Origin: Chloroflexota bacterium
GTDB taxonomy: Bacteria > Chloroflexota > Anaerolineae > UBA4142
Reading direction: 5' to 3'
NCBI GenBank assembly: GCA_016199405.1
Contig: JACQGS010000024.1
Span: 1 to 6,900, forward strand
DNA length: 6,900 bases
Shown: one piece after another, positions 1-6,289 of the stretch
Layout of the letters: each line of letters opens with the position of its first letter
Position numbering within the stretch: position 1 is the stretch's first letter
Made by a program: the position numbers and the translations under genes
The notes under the pieces: generated by a model
Told to the model about the DNA's origin: nothing
Database searches by the model: none
The model's input: only the letters and a program-made list of their open reading frames with translations

Positions 1-44
1 ATTGGAGATTGGAGATTGGACACCGGACACCAGACTTTGGACTA
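1..44 (-). repeat. Degenerate 7-bp tandem repeat inside the murE coding sequence
   Basis: Read on the minus strand from 44 to 1, the sequence is six consecutive heptamers: TAGTCCA, AAGTCTG, GTGTCCG, GTGTCCA, ATCTCCA, ATCTCCA, followed by AT at the edge. The last units are identical and the array probably continues beyond the window. Because seven is not a multiple of three, three units (21 bp) encode a seven-residue period, visible as VQSLVSG then VQSPISN. It sits just after the GAVAIVV strand of the MurE N-terminal domain, where a surface loop is plausible. Confidence 0.8.
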
Positions 45-237
45 CGATTGCAACCGCGCCTGTGGCAATGGCTTCGGGGATAAATCGCGCACCGTCAAAC
101 TTTTCGCCGGGAATCGCGACAAAGAGCGCGCCGGGAATGACTTGACGCGAATCGGCGGTGATGCGCGTGATATCTATATCGCGCGGGTTTTGAATTTCGT
201 GCTGGGGCAGAGCACGCACGAGCAAGAGGAGCTTCAT
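1..237 (-). CDS. murE: UDP-N-acetylmuramyl-tripeptide synthetase MurE, N-terminal part (runs off left edge)
   Basis: MurE is the cytoplasmic ligase that adds the third amino acid (diaminopimelate or lysine) to UDP-MurNAc-L-Ala-D-Glu using ATP. Only the first 79 codons are present, and the frame is open to the window edge. From the ATG at 237 the translation begins MKLLLLVRALPQHEI, then ITRITADSR, then PGALFVAIPGEKFDG, then FIPEAIATGAVAIVV. The DSR...PG.LFVA..GE..DG..FI..AI..GA.A.V pattern is the Mur ligase N-terminal domain that binds the UDP-MurNAc moiety. The leader before ITxITxDSR fits MurE better than MurF. The ATP-binding and central domains lie outside the window. The start is 10 bp after the stop of the 682-aa gene, so co-transcription is likely; only a weak GAGCGG lies upstream. 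Residues from about 66 on are encoded by a 7-bp tandem repeat, which is unusual in a core enzyme. Confidence 0.87.
   Translation of the reverse strand, partial: MKLLLLVRALPQHEIQNPRDIDITRITADSRQVIPGALFVAIPGEKFDGARFIPEAIATGAVAIVVQSLVSGVQSPISN
160..237 (-). repeat. Direct repeat copy A: 5' end of the intact murE
   Basis: The first 26 codons of murE match 2401-2478 without gaps. By hand count 57 of 78 bases and 19 of 26 residues are identical, including HEIQN and RDIDITRI. About a third of the differences are silent changes at third positions, so both copies evolved as coding sequence before one was truncated. Similarity stops right after ITRI. Confidence 0.85.
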
Positions 238-247
238 GACCAACCGC

Positions 248-2296
248 TCAATAAGCCGTGCCAGGGCTTTTGGCGGGGACGAGGGTGTCGGGTGATTGAC
301 GCCACTGAGTCCCCAGCGCATTTAGCGAGCCGTCGATCGGGTTGCCCTCATTATCGACCAGACTGAATTCGCTGACGAGCAAGCGCAGAGAATCGTAAGG
401 ATTGGGTGCGCGCGGGTTCGGCTGATCGGGTCCAAAGACGTAGGCAAAACCGCCGATCGATGATGTCTCGCGTACGCTTTTCCACATCAAAGTGTAATGG
501 GCTGGACGCTCGCTGCGTGCGAGCCCGAATGGCGCAAACTCGCCGACCGCGAACGCGACGCCCAGCCGATCCTCGATCGCCTGCCGTGTGGTGTTCAGGA
601 CGAGACTGACGCCTTCCGGTTTGCCGTAGGTGTTTACGGCAAAAACAAAATACTTGCTCGGATCGAACGCCGGTGTTTTGACGCGCACCCGGCGAATGGA
701 TTCTTCGATGTATGGCACGTACCAATCGCGCGGCTCTTTGATGAAGCTCACCCGATTGGGATCGAGCGAGTACGCCAGCGTCGCGAGTTCCAGTAAAAAA
801 TCGGAGGCGAGCTGGAGTTTGTCCGGCGTGCGGTGATACTCCGTTTCCATGCGCTGGAGCAACTCGTCACCGCCGGGATTCCAGCCCCACACCGCGAGCG
901 CGTCTTTGTGTTCGAGGATATATTTACGAAATTCGTTCTTGATCTGCTCGCGATAACGGTTCGATTCGTATGCGCCCTTGGCATCCAGTTCAAACGGCAT
1001 AATCACGCCGATGCCAAACTCATGCGCTACCTCTAGCGTGACCCGATCGTATACACCCCAACCGATCACGGCATTAATCCCGGCATTTTTCATCAACTGA
1101 AAATCGCGCTGATGATACTTGCGCTTGACGTCGGCTTGGAGCGCGGTGTAGTTGACGTTATAGTTTATTCCCGCCAAGTACGTCGGGCGCCCGTTCACGA
1201 CAAACGTGAACTTGTTTCCGATTCTCCGCAATTCGATCTGACGCTGAAGAATTGGCGTGGTGGTGGCTGTGGGAGAGGGTACCCGCACAGTTGGTGGGGC
1301 GGTCAGCGTGGCAACCCGCGCGGACAGCGCGGTTGGCGTCGCCGGAGGCGTCGGCGTTGGTTGCACGACGAGCAAAGTTTCCATGAGTTGCGGCGCCAGC
1401 GCGGTGAGATGCGTCAGCGTAACCAACGTGGTGTACGCCAATCCGAAGTAGCGTTGAGATATGGGCGAAAGCGCGAGGAACGGGAGGAGCACAAGCGCCA
1501 GTTCCAGTTTGCGAACCACGCGCACCTCGCGGGAAGGCGGCGCGACAGGCACCGGCTTGCCGAGTGTCAAACCTATGCGGGAGAAGAATCTGCTCAGCAA
1601 CCACGCCGACCCGATGGCGGTCAGAATCAGAATGGTCGGTAGCAGCACCGGCAACGATTCGTCCATCATCCAAGTGTAGCGTTGCTGGTCGAGTTGAAAA
1701 AGAAGCGAAAAGCCCACGCCGATGCCGGTTTCGCGCAAGCCGGCAAGCGCGGGGGACATCGTCAGACCAAACGCCGCCCAGATTGCCTGCGCGATCAAGA
1801 AGAATCCAGCGATCACACGCAGCGCGTCGAACAGTGGCGCCGTCTTGAGCACCTGCCGGATCGATCGCGTTTGCAGACCGCTCTGGAGGAGGAGCGCGCC
1901 GACGACGATGGTGATGAATTCGACGATGCTTTGCGTGGCGTAGAATCCCAGCACGGTGCTGTTCTTATCGATAATGGCAGAAATCCATATAGGGATAGTG
2001 CGCGTGTCTGGATCGATGAAGACCGACGGGGCGAGCGTGCTGAGGATTTTGCCGGGCAACCCCGCGACGATGATGCCTTCTGCCCGTATGCCACCGAGTG
2101 TTTCGATCATGGTCGCGGCGTGCACCGGGCTGGTTAGGAATTGCCTGACGAATTGATAGAGCAAATCGTTGGACGACGATGATGCGACGAGCGAGGCGAT
2201 AGCAAAGATGAGCATTTCGTGCACGAGCGCGAGGAGTGGTAATAAGAGGATAAAGCCAACTAGAATCTTGACTGCCCGCTTCGACATTCCGTTCAT
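248..2296 (-). CDS. Polytopic membrane protein with C-terminal clan GH-A-like glycoside hydrolase domain
   Basis: This is a 682-aa protein in two halves. Residues 1-310 are a membrane region with hydrophobic segments near 10-36, 118-138, 158-180, 214-236, 264-282 and perhaps 286-310. Basic loops at 141-151 and 237-263 suggest cytoplasmic sides. Residues 312-349 are a Pro/Thr-rich linker, as is common outside the membrane. Residues about 355-670 resemble a (beta/alpha)8 glycosidase of the GH2/GH5/GH72 type: FVVNGRPTYLAGINYN at 365-380, a RDFQLMKNAGINAV helix-strand at 397-410, WGWNPGGDE at 470-478 and VGEFAPFG at 584-591. E586 is the likely nucleophile and E478 the likely acid/base. Asp477 precedes E478, whereas Asn is usual in clan GH-A, so activity is uncertain. 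The start ATG at 2296 overlaps the upstream 61-codon frame as ATGA and has GAGG 3 bp upstream; an ATG at 2287 is an alternative. The position just before murE suggests work on a cell-envelope glycan, but the substrate is unknown. Confidence 0.8.
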   Translation of the reverse strand: MNGMSKRAVKILVGFILLLPLLALVHEMLIFAIASLVASSSSNDLLYQFVRQFLTSPVHAATMIETLGGIRAEGIIVAGLPGKILSTLAPSVFIDPDTRTIPIWISAIIDKNSTVLGFYATQSIVEFITIVVGALLLQSGLQTRSIRQVLKTAPLFDALRVIAGFFLIAQAIWAAFGLTMSPALAGLRETGIGVGFSLLFQLDQQRYTWMMDESLPVLLPTILILTAIGSAWLLSRFFSRIGLTLGKPVPVAPPSREVRVVRKLELALVLLPFLALSPISQRYFGLAYTTLVTLTHLTALAPQLMETLLVVQPTPTPPATPTALSARVATLTAPPTVRVPSPTATTTPILQRQIELRRIGNKFTFVVNGRPTYLAGINYNVNYTALQADVKRKYHQRDFQLMKNAGINAVIGWGVYDRVTLEVAHEFGIGVIMPFELDAKGAYESNRYREQIKNEFRKYILEHKDALAVWGWNPGGDELLQRMETEYHRTPDKLQLASDFLLELATLAYSLDPNRVSFIKEPRDWYVPYIEESIRRVRVKTPAFDPSKYFVFAVNTYGKPEGVSLVLNTTRQAIEDRLGVAFAVGEFAPFGLARSERPAHYTLMWKSVRETSSIGGFAYVFGPDQPNPRAPNPYDSLRLLVSEFSLVDNEGNPIDGSLNALGTQWRQSPDTLVPAKSPGTAY

Positions 2297-2353
2297 CTGC
2301 CTCGCAAGAGTTCTATAAAGGGGGTCAGAGATTTGCTCCCCAGAGTTAAATTT

Positions 2354-2382
2354 ATTTTATCACGATTGCGCCTGAAAACCAA
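2354..2382 (-). promoter_or_regulatory. Candidate internal promoter upstream of the 682-aa gene and murE
   Basis: On the minus strand TTGGTT (2377-2382) is followed after 17 bp by TAAAAT (2354-2359), with TGA directly before it, giving an extended -10 (TGATAAAAT). The -35 is weak at three of six consensus bases, while the -10 is five of six. Transcription would begin near 2347, about 50 bases before the ATG at 2296. It lies in the low-GC segment just after the truncated murE copy, so it could drive the glycosidase-like gene and murE independently of the ATPase genes. Confidence 0.45.
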
Positions 2383-2400
2383 GAAACACCTTGGAATCAA

Positions 2401-2478
2401 AATGCGCGTGATGTCTATGTCACGAGTGTTTTGAATTTCGTGCGCGGGGAGCGCGCGGAGGAAAGCGGAGAGGTTCAC
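2401..2478 (-). repeat. Direct repeat copy B: truncated murE 5' end
   Basis: This is the second copy of the 78-bp murE start, in the same orientation as the copy at 160-237, with about 2.2 kb (the whole 682-aa gene) between them. Alignment is gap-free over 26 codons and ends abruptly after the ATT codon at 2401-2403. Confidence 0.85.
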
Positions 2479-3794
2479 TTCCCAAATAGTGACTTGACAA
2501 ACTCTGCTGCCATACCAATCGCGCCTTTTGGAATCTTACTCGCAATCTCTTGTATCTTCTTCGTTTCTTCGCCCGTGAACAGCCCTTGAAACTCTTTGTC
2601 GCGCAACCACTCGCCAAAACTCTTGGCATCGCGCGTGCCCGAAACGACATTGTCCATCAGCCACGGCACGATGCCGCCGACGGCGATGCGCCAGTTTGCC
2701 TCGCGCCAACTCGCCGCGCTCGATGTGGATTGCAAATCCGATTCGACCATTCCCAAATCGCGGAGGCGCCGTAAATCGGGGTCGTACCAATCGAGATTCC
2801 CCAGTTGCCGTATATCAAATGAGCGTCCGTCCACATAGCCGCGATACTGCGCCAGCGCGAGCAGAATTAGCGCGCGTTGTTCGGTGGCGATGAGATGCCT
2901 CCAGAAATCCTCAAAGTGCGCGGCGGCGCGCGCGTGGAAAATTATCGTGGCGCGAGAATGGCGCTCATCGCCCGGCGCGTTGTCGCTTAGCACATCGTAG
3001 AGCGACGCGGCGGCAATTTGTAGAAGATATGGGTGATGACCCGCAAGCGAATAGAGGAATCCGCGATCGTCGGCTGAAAACTGGATGCCGTTGTGCGCTC
3101 TCTGTAGGGTTGTATTGAGAAGTTGGTCTGCTTCCTCCTGTTTCAAAGGCAAGATTCGCACTTCGGTCATGTAATTGAAATAAGGCGAACCGTGCGGATT
3201 AACTTCTTGGCTCTTGCGGTTCATCAAGGCAACCGAAATGCGCGTCGCGGTGATGACAACCAATGATTCAAAACGGACGGCGAGCGAGCGAAGCGCGCCC
3301 AGAAATTCGGGTTTGTTGAAATTCGGATGGTTGAGCAACACGTCGAATTCGTCTAACAGCAGGACGGCTCGCCAGCCCTTTCTGCCCAATAAGCCGAATA
3401 GGTTGTCGAGATTGAAGGAGGATGGTTCATCGCGCATCACCAAGTCGCACAGTTTCTTGAGTGCCTTGTCCGTCACATTCGTTTTGATTTCATTCAGCAT
3501 TTGCCGCCACAAATCCGCCGATTTGAAATCAGAGGAAAGCGTCTGGCAGTCAATCTCTACAAAGATGTGCTGAATGAAAGCATCGCCCAGCATTTCGCGC
3601 CGAACATTCGCCGCGGCAATGTATCTCAACACGGACGTTTTGCCAATGTGCGGCTCACCGACAATCGCGGTGCTTTCGCCGTTGTAGAGCCGCGAGAAAA
3701 CCGTACGCACCGCGTCGCGGCGCCCAATGAGGCGATCGGGCGGAACGGATTTACCGTAAAAGAACGGGTTGAGAACCAAGTTGGAGTTGGGCAT
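2475..3794 (-). CDS. STAND/AAA-like P-loop ATPase with winged-helix-like C-terminal region
   Basis: This is a 439-aa soluble protein with no signal peptide or membrane helix. Order: an N-terminal NPFFYGKSVPPDRLIGR lead-in typical of prokaryotic ATP-binding STAND-like proteins; Walker A GEPHIGKTS at 46-54; Walker B AVLLLDEFD at 143-151 with D148/E149; a sensor-like VVITATR at 179-185; and a GHHPYLLQ segment at 252-259 resembling the conserved GGHPYLLQ motif of these ATPases. Residues about 300-385 look like a winged helix. A charged tail from about 390 (FGEWLRDKEFQGLFTGEE, then an amphipathic end KSLFGK) may be an interaction segment. The ATG at 3794 has AAAGG about 10 bp upstream; the stop of the larger ATPase gene is 36 bp upstream. 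The two share architecture and are likely diverged paralogs. The role is probably ATP-driven switching in signalling or a conflict system; the partner and output are unknown. Confidence 0.82.
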   Translation of the reverse strand: MPNSNLVLNPFFYGKSVPPDRLIGRRDAVRTVFSRLYNGESTAIVGEPHIGKTSVLRYIAAANVRREMLGDAFIQHIFVEIDCQTLSSDFKSADLWRQMLNEIKTNVTDKALKKLCDLVMRDEPSSFNLDNLFGLLGRKGWRAVLLLDEFDVLLNHPNFNKPEFLGALRSLAVRFESLVVITATRISVALMNRKSQEVNPHGSPYFNYMTEVRILPLKQEEADQLLNTTLQRAHNGIQFSADDRGFLYSLAGHHPYLLQIAAASLYDVLSDNAPGDERHSRATIIFHARAAAHFEDFWRHLIATEQRALILLALAQYRGYVDGRSFDIRQLGNLDWYDPDLRRLRDLGMVESDLQSTSSAASWREANWRIAVGGIVPWLMDNVVSGTRDAKSFGEWLRDKEFQGLFTGEETKKIQEIASKIPKGAIGMAAEFVKSLFGK

Positions 3795-3830
3795 GCATTG
3801 TTAGCCTTTGGCGAATGCTATTCAAATGTA

Positions 3831-6080
3831 TCACTGACAGGTGAAAACCAACTCATGCCTTGATTGGTCTCCTAGACTGAGAGGAGTAGAGAGTCTTGAC
3901 AAATCTCTCCCATCTAGAACAATGCTACCAGTTTCGATTATTGGGTACGCGAGTGAAATACCTATGAAACTGATCTGTAATTCATTGTTCCGTGCAATTA
4001 AACTATTTGGGATACGCGGGAATTTTGCAGTCACAGAGGAATTTGGTGGAATCTGTTTGGGGAGTTCCAAGCCAGGGATTTGTAAACCAGTAGGCATCGC
4101 TATTGAAGCACAACCTTTGTTTGTCATTGTGACTTCAAACGCCGAGAGTTGCAAGTAGGTAGCAATGCCTCCCAGGAGGAGTAATACACACATGACAAGG
4201 ATGCTCAATGCTTTCAGGAACCGGTAGCGCGAGAAAAGAAGTTGCAGCGACCCTCTTTCTTGTGCACGAAGATTCTGAATTGCCGTTTCAAGATACTTGG
4301 TTGCATCTTTGTAATCTGGTCGATTGTAGATTACATCGGCAAATGCGCGCTGTGCCTCTGTCCATTTGCCTTGTTGCATCGCGCCCAAACCTTCGGCATA
4401 GCGGCGTGCGATATCGCGCTCTTGAGTTGCCCGCTTCAAGGCATGTTGCAATTGTTCATTATCAGGATTCAGTTCCAGAATGCGCTGGTAGGCGGCAACC
4501 GCGTCATCCCACGACTCGCGGCGTTCGAAATCCGTGACGGATGACGCAAGTTTTTCAGCCTCTATTGCGGCTTGCCGCGCTCTGGCAGCTTGATTTGAAG
4601 GGAAAATTGCCACTACGCGGGCGTAATCTTTCAACGCGGCATCGGGTTGCTGTTGTTTTTCCTGTACCTCAGCGCGTTGCAACAGCGAGTTCTCAAGCGA
4701 AACCCGCGCGGCGTCTGAATCAATTCGATACGCCTCCTCGAGTTCGCGCACGGCATCATCATATTTGCCTTGCGTTCGAAAAACTTCGCCGAGCAACAGC
4801 CGCGCTTTCAAGTGATTGGGATTGATATTCAGCGCTTGTTGCAATTCCGCAATGGCATTATCCACCATCCCGCGCCGATAAAAACCATTCGCGGCTTGGT
4901 AAAGCGTGTTGGCAAGCGGCACGATGCGGTCTAACTCATCCTTGACTTTGGCGAGCGGCTTGCGTTCGAGCACCCAGCGGCGCATCAACTCGACAAAGAA
5001 TCTATAGCCGCCATCGGCTTGCTTCAGCATTTCCCACTCAATGAGTGTCTTGGGCGCGAGCTCCAGTTCCCGAATCAAAATCCGAATCCCTTGATTCTGC
5101 AAGATATCGACCAAGCGATTTTCGCTGACGACACCCTCTTCCGTCGTGCCAGCAGCGACTGCTGAGAAAATCACGCGTTCCGCCGGCGGCAGTCCGTCCC
5201 AAATCCATTCAAAAATATTCTCGCCGGCTTCCAACACTTTTGGCACAATGGCGTCTACCTCCGCGACGGTCACTTGCGGAACATCACTTGTCGCCGCGTG
5301 CCCTTGATATGCCTTTTCAAAAAGCAATTGGCACATCAACTGCGTGTGATACGGATGCCGCGCGGTCAGCGCGAGAATACGCTCAGCTGCACCGGGCGCA
5401 AAGCGTAAAGACCCTTGGCGCTCTGCCAGCAAGACCAATGTGCGCGCGGCTTCATCGTCGAGTACCGACACGCGATAATAGCGCGAGGCTTTAAACGCAG
5501 CTTTAAATTCAATCCCCAACTCTTCGGCTTTGCGGCCGACGACGAAGACAAACCCGACGCCCGGTTCATTCGTCATCAACTCGCGCAGATAGGGAAAAAA
5601 CGCCACCGCCGCCGGATTTGAGGATGCGTGTTCTTCCTGCGCCGCACCGAGGACGTCGAATTCGTCGAACAGCAAAACGAGCCGCTTTTGTTTGTCGAGC
5701 GCGGCGTATACCGCCGGCAGAAAGTTAGCGCGGAATGCGCCTCCCGTCTCGTCAAAATCCGCTCGCGCGGGTTGGGGCAACTGCAATTCCTGCGCAATCG
5801 TCGCGGCAAGTTCGTACAGCACATCCGCAAGCGATTTGCGCGCGCGGTCCATCAAGTCGAAATAGACGGTGACGAAGGGAGGTGAGGGTAGATGTGACCG
5901 GAGATTGAGAAGAATCGAAGTTTTTCCGATGCGGCGCTGACCAAAGAGGACAACGGAATTTTGATCAGGTGAGGATAGAACGGTCTCGACGAGGCGAAAC
6001 ACATCCGCACGACCGAAAAAGCCGCGCGCGTCGCCTAATGCTTTGCCTGCAATGTACGGGTTGCGGGGTGGGGTGGGCAT
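3831..6080 (-). CDS. Membrane-anchored STAND/AAA-like ATPase with TPR repeats and an external C-terminal domain
   Basis: This is a 749-aa protein counted from ATG 6080. Order: NPYIAGKALGD lead-in with FFGR at 21-24; Walker A GQRRIGKTS at 47-55; Walker B RLVLLFDEFD at 133-142 (D139/E140); sensor-like VFVVGR at 178-183; an ARHPYHTQL motif at 240-248; a winged-helix-like region at 290-372; about five TPRs from 393 to 600 (for example GKYDDAVRELEEAYRID and ESWDDAVAAYQRILELNPDN); a transmembrane helix at 618-642 preceded by basic RYRFLK; then a roughly 105-aa beta-rich C-terminal domain with cysteines at 657 and 748. Basic residues before the helix put the ATPase and TPRs in the cytoplasm and the last domain outside, where the cysteines could pair. 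This fits a sensor or scaffold carrying a signal across the membrane. The earlier in-frame ATG at 6155 is rejected because it adds a low-complexity Arg/Ser leader inside the upstream gene. DNA for the membrane and outer domain is much lower in GC than the ATPase part. Confidence 0.82.
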   Translation of the reverse strand: MPTPPRNPYIAGKALGDARGFFGRADVFRLVETVLSSPDQNSVVLFGQRRIGKTSILLNLRSHLPSPPFVTVYFDLMDRARKSLADVLYELAATIAQELQLPQPARADFDETGGAFRANFLPAVYAALDKQKRLVLLFDEFDVLGAAQEEHASSNPAAVAFFPYLRELMTNEPGVGFVFVVGRKAEELGIEFKAAFKASRYYRVSVLDDEAARTLVLLAERQGSLRFAPGAAERILALTARHPYHTQLMCQLLFEKAYQGHAATSDVPQVTVAEVDAIVPKVLEAGENIFEWIWDGLPPAERVIFSAVAAGTTEEGVVSENRLVDILQNQGIRILIRELELAPKTLIEWEMLKQADGGYRFFVELMRRWVLERKPLAKVKDELDRIVPLANTLYQAANGFYRRGMVDNAIAELQQALNINPNHLKARLLLGEVFRTQGKYDDAVRELEEAYRIDSDAARVSLENSLLQRAEVQEKQQQPDAALKDYARVVAIFPSNQAARARQAAIEAEKLASSVTDFERRESWDDAVAAYQRILELNPDNEQLQHALKRATQERDIARRYAEGLGAMQQGKWTEAQRAFADVIYNRPDYKDATKYLETAIQNLRAQERGSLQLLFSRYRFLKALSILVMCVLLLLGGIATYLQLSAFEVTMTNKGCASIAMPTGLQIPGLELPKQIPPNSSVTAKFPRIPNSLIARNNELQISFIGISLAYPIIETGSIVLDGRDLSRLSTPLSLGDQSRHELVFTCQ

Positions 6081-6085
6081 GGTCG

Positions 6086-6289
6086 TCAACCTTCCCTTTT
6101 TTCTTCGCGGGCTGCTTGCGCTTTCTCGACGGCGGGGCGATAGCGCTCCTCCCAAATGTGCCGCCGCGCTTCTTTGACGCGATCCATCAAATCACTCTCG
6201 CGTAGACGGCGCGCGTTCGCGGCCGGCGCGAGCGCCGCGTTCAATTCCTCAAACGGGAATTTGCTTTCTTTACGATTCGCTTGTGCCAC
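6086..6289 (-). CDS. Small charged helical protein, unknown function
   Basis: This is a 67-aa protein I do not recognise. It starts with GTG at 6289, which has a clear ribosome binding site (AAAGGA, 5-bp spacing). It overlaps the 3' end of the 160-aa gene by 20 bp, and its TGA lies 5 bp before the ATG of the 749-aa ATPase gene, so translational coupling on both sides is likely. The protein is strongly charged and looks helical throughout its second half (DRVKEARRHIWEERY, then AVEKAQAAREEK), with no hydrophobic or Cys motif. Size and position would suit an adaptor, an antitoxin-like partner or a small regulator of the ATPase, but nothing in the sequence proves any of these. Its reading frame is supported mainly by the ribosome binding site and the tight packing. 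Confidence 0.62.
   Translation of the reverse strand: MAQANRKESKFPFEELNAALAPAANARRLRESDLMDRVKEARRHIWEERYRPAVEKAQAAREEKREG
6090..6096 (-). promoter_or_regulatory. Ribosome binding site fixing the start of the 749-aa ATPase gene
   Basis: GGGAAGG on the minus strand lies 9 bp before the ATG at 6080. It overlaps the last codons of the 67-aa gene, and it supports that ATG over the in-frame ATG at 6155. Confidence 0.65.

Larger units (their letters stand above)
2293..2478 (-). pseudogene. Relic murE 5' end within a 61-codon chimeric open frame
   Basis: Starting with GTG at 2478, the first 26 codons (MNLSAFLRALPAHEIQN, then RDIDITRI) match the start of the intact murE at 237. After ITRI the frame continues with 35 codons unrelated to MurE (LIPRCFLVFRRN onward) and stops at 2293-2295. 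The Mur ligase DSR and GE..DG motifs are missing, so it cannot be a working ligase. The GTG overlaps the stop of the 439-aa ATPase gene (GTGA), and the TGA overlaps the start of the 682-aa gene (ATGA), so ribosomes could pass through all three frames. GGGAA directly abuts the GTG, too close for a normal ribosome binding site. I read it as the truncated former start of murE. A translated coupling peptide is the alternative. Confidence 0.72.

Noticed and set aside
16..366. 116-codon plus-strand frame
   Set aside because: It crosses murE and the end of the 682-aa gene in antisense. The minus strand carries an unmistakable Mur ligase N-terminal pattern.
1112..1642. 176-codon plus-strand frame rich in Arg and Gly
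   Set aside because: It lies antisense to the Pro/Thr linker and membrane part of the 682-aa gene. Its low-complexity Arg/Gly run is the complement of Pro/Thr codons, and there is no ribosome binding site or family resemblance.
1158..1673. 171-codon minus-strand frame overlapping the 682-aa gene
   Set aside because: It is an out-of-frame reading of a GC-rich gene with an Ala/Arg/His-rich composition and no recognisable domain. The 682-aa frame has clear membrane segments and glycosidase motifs.
2374..2394. Short hairpin CCAAG/CTTGG followed by TTTT on the minus strand
   Set aside because: The stem has only five base pairs and the T-tract is just four bases, too weak to call a terminator; the same bases form part of the candidate promoter.
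6081..6155. Upstream ATG at 6155 extending the large ATPase by 25 residues
   Set aside because: The extension is Arg/Ser low-complexity, lies inside the 67-aa gene and lacks a ribosome binding site, whereas the ATG at 6080 has GGGAAGG 9 bp upstream.
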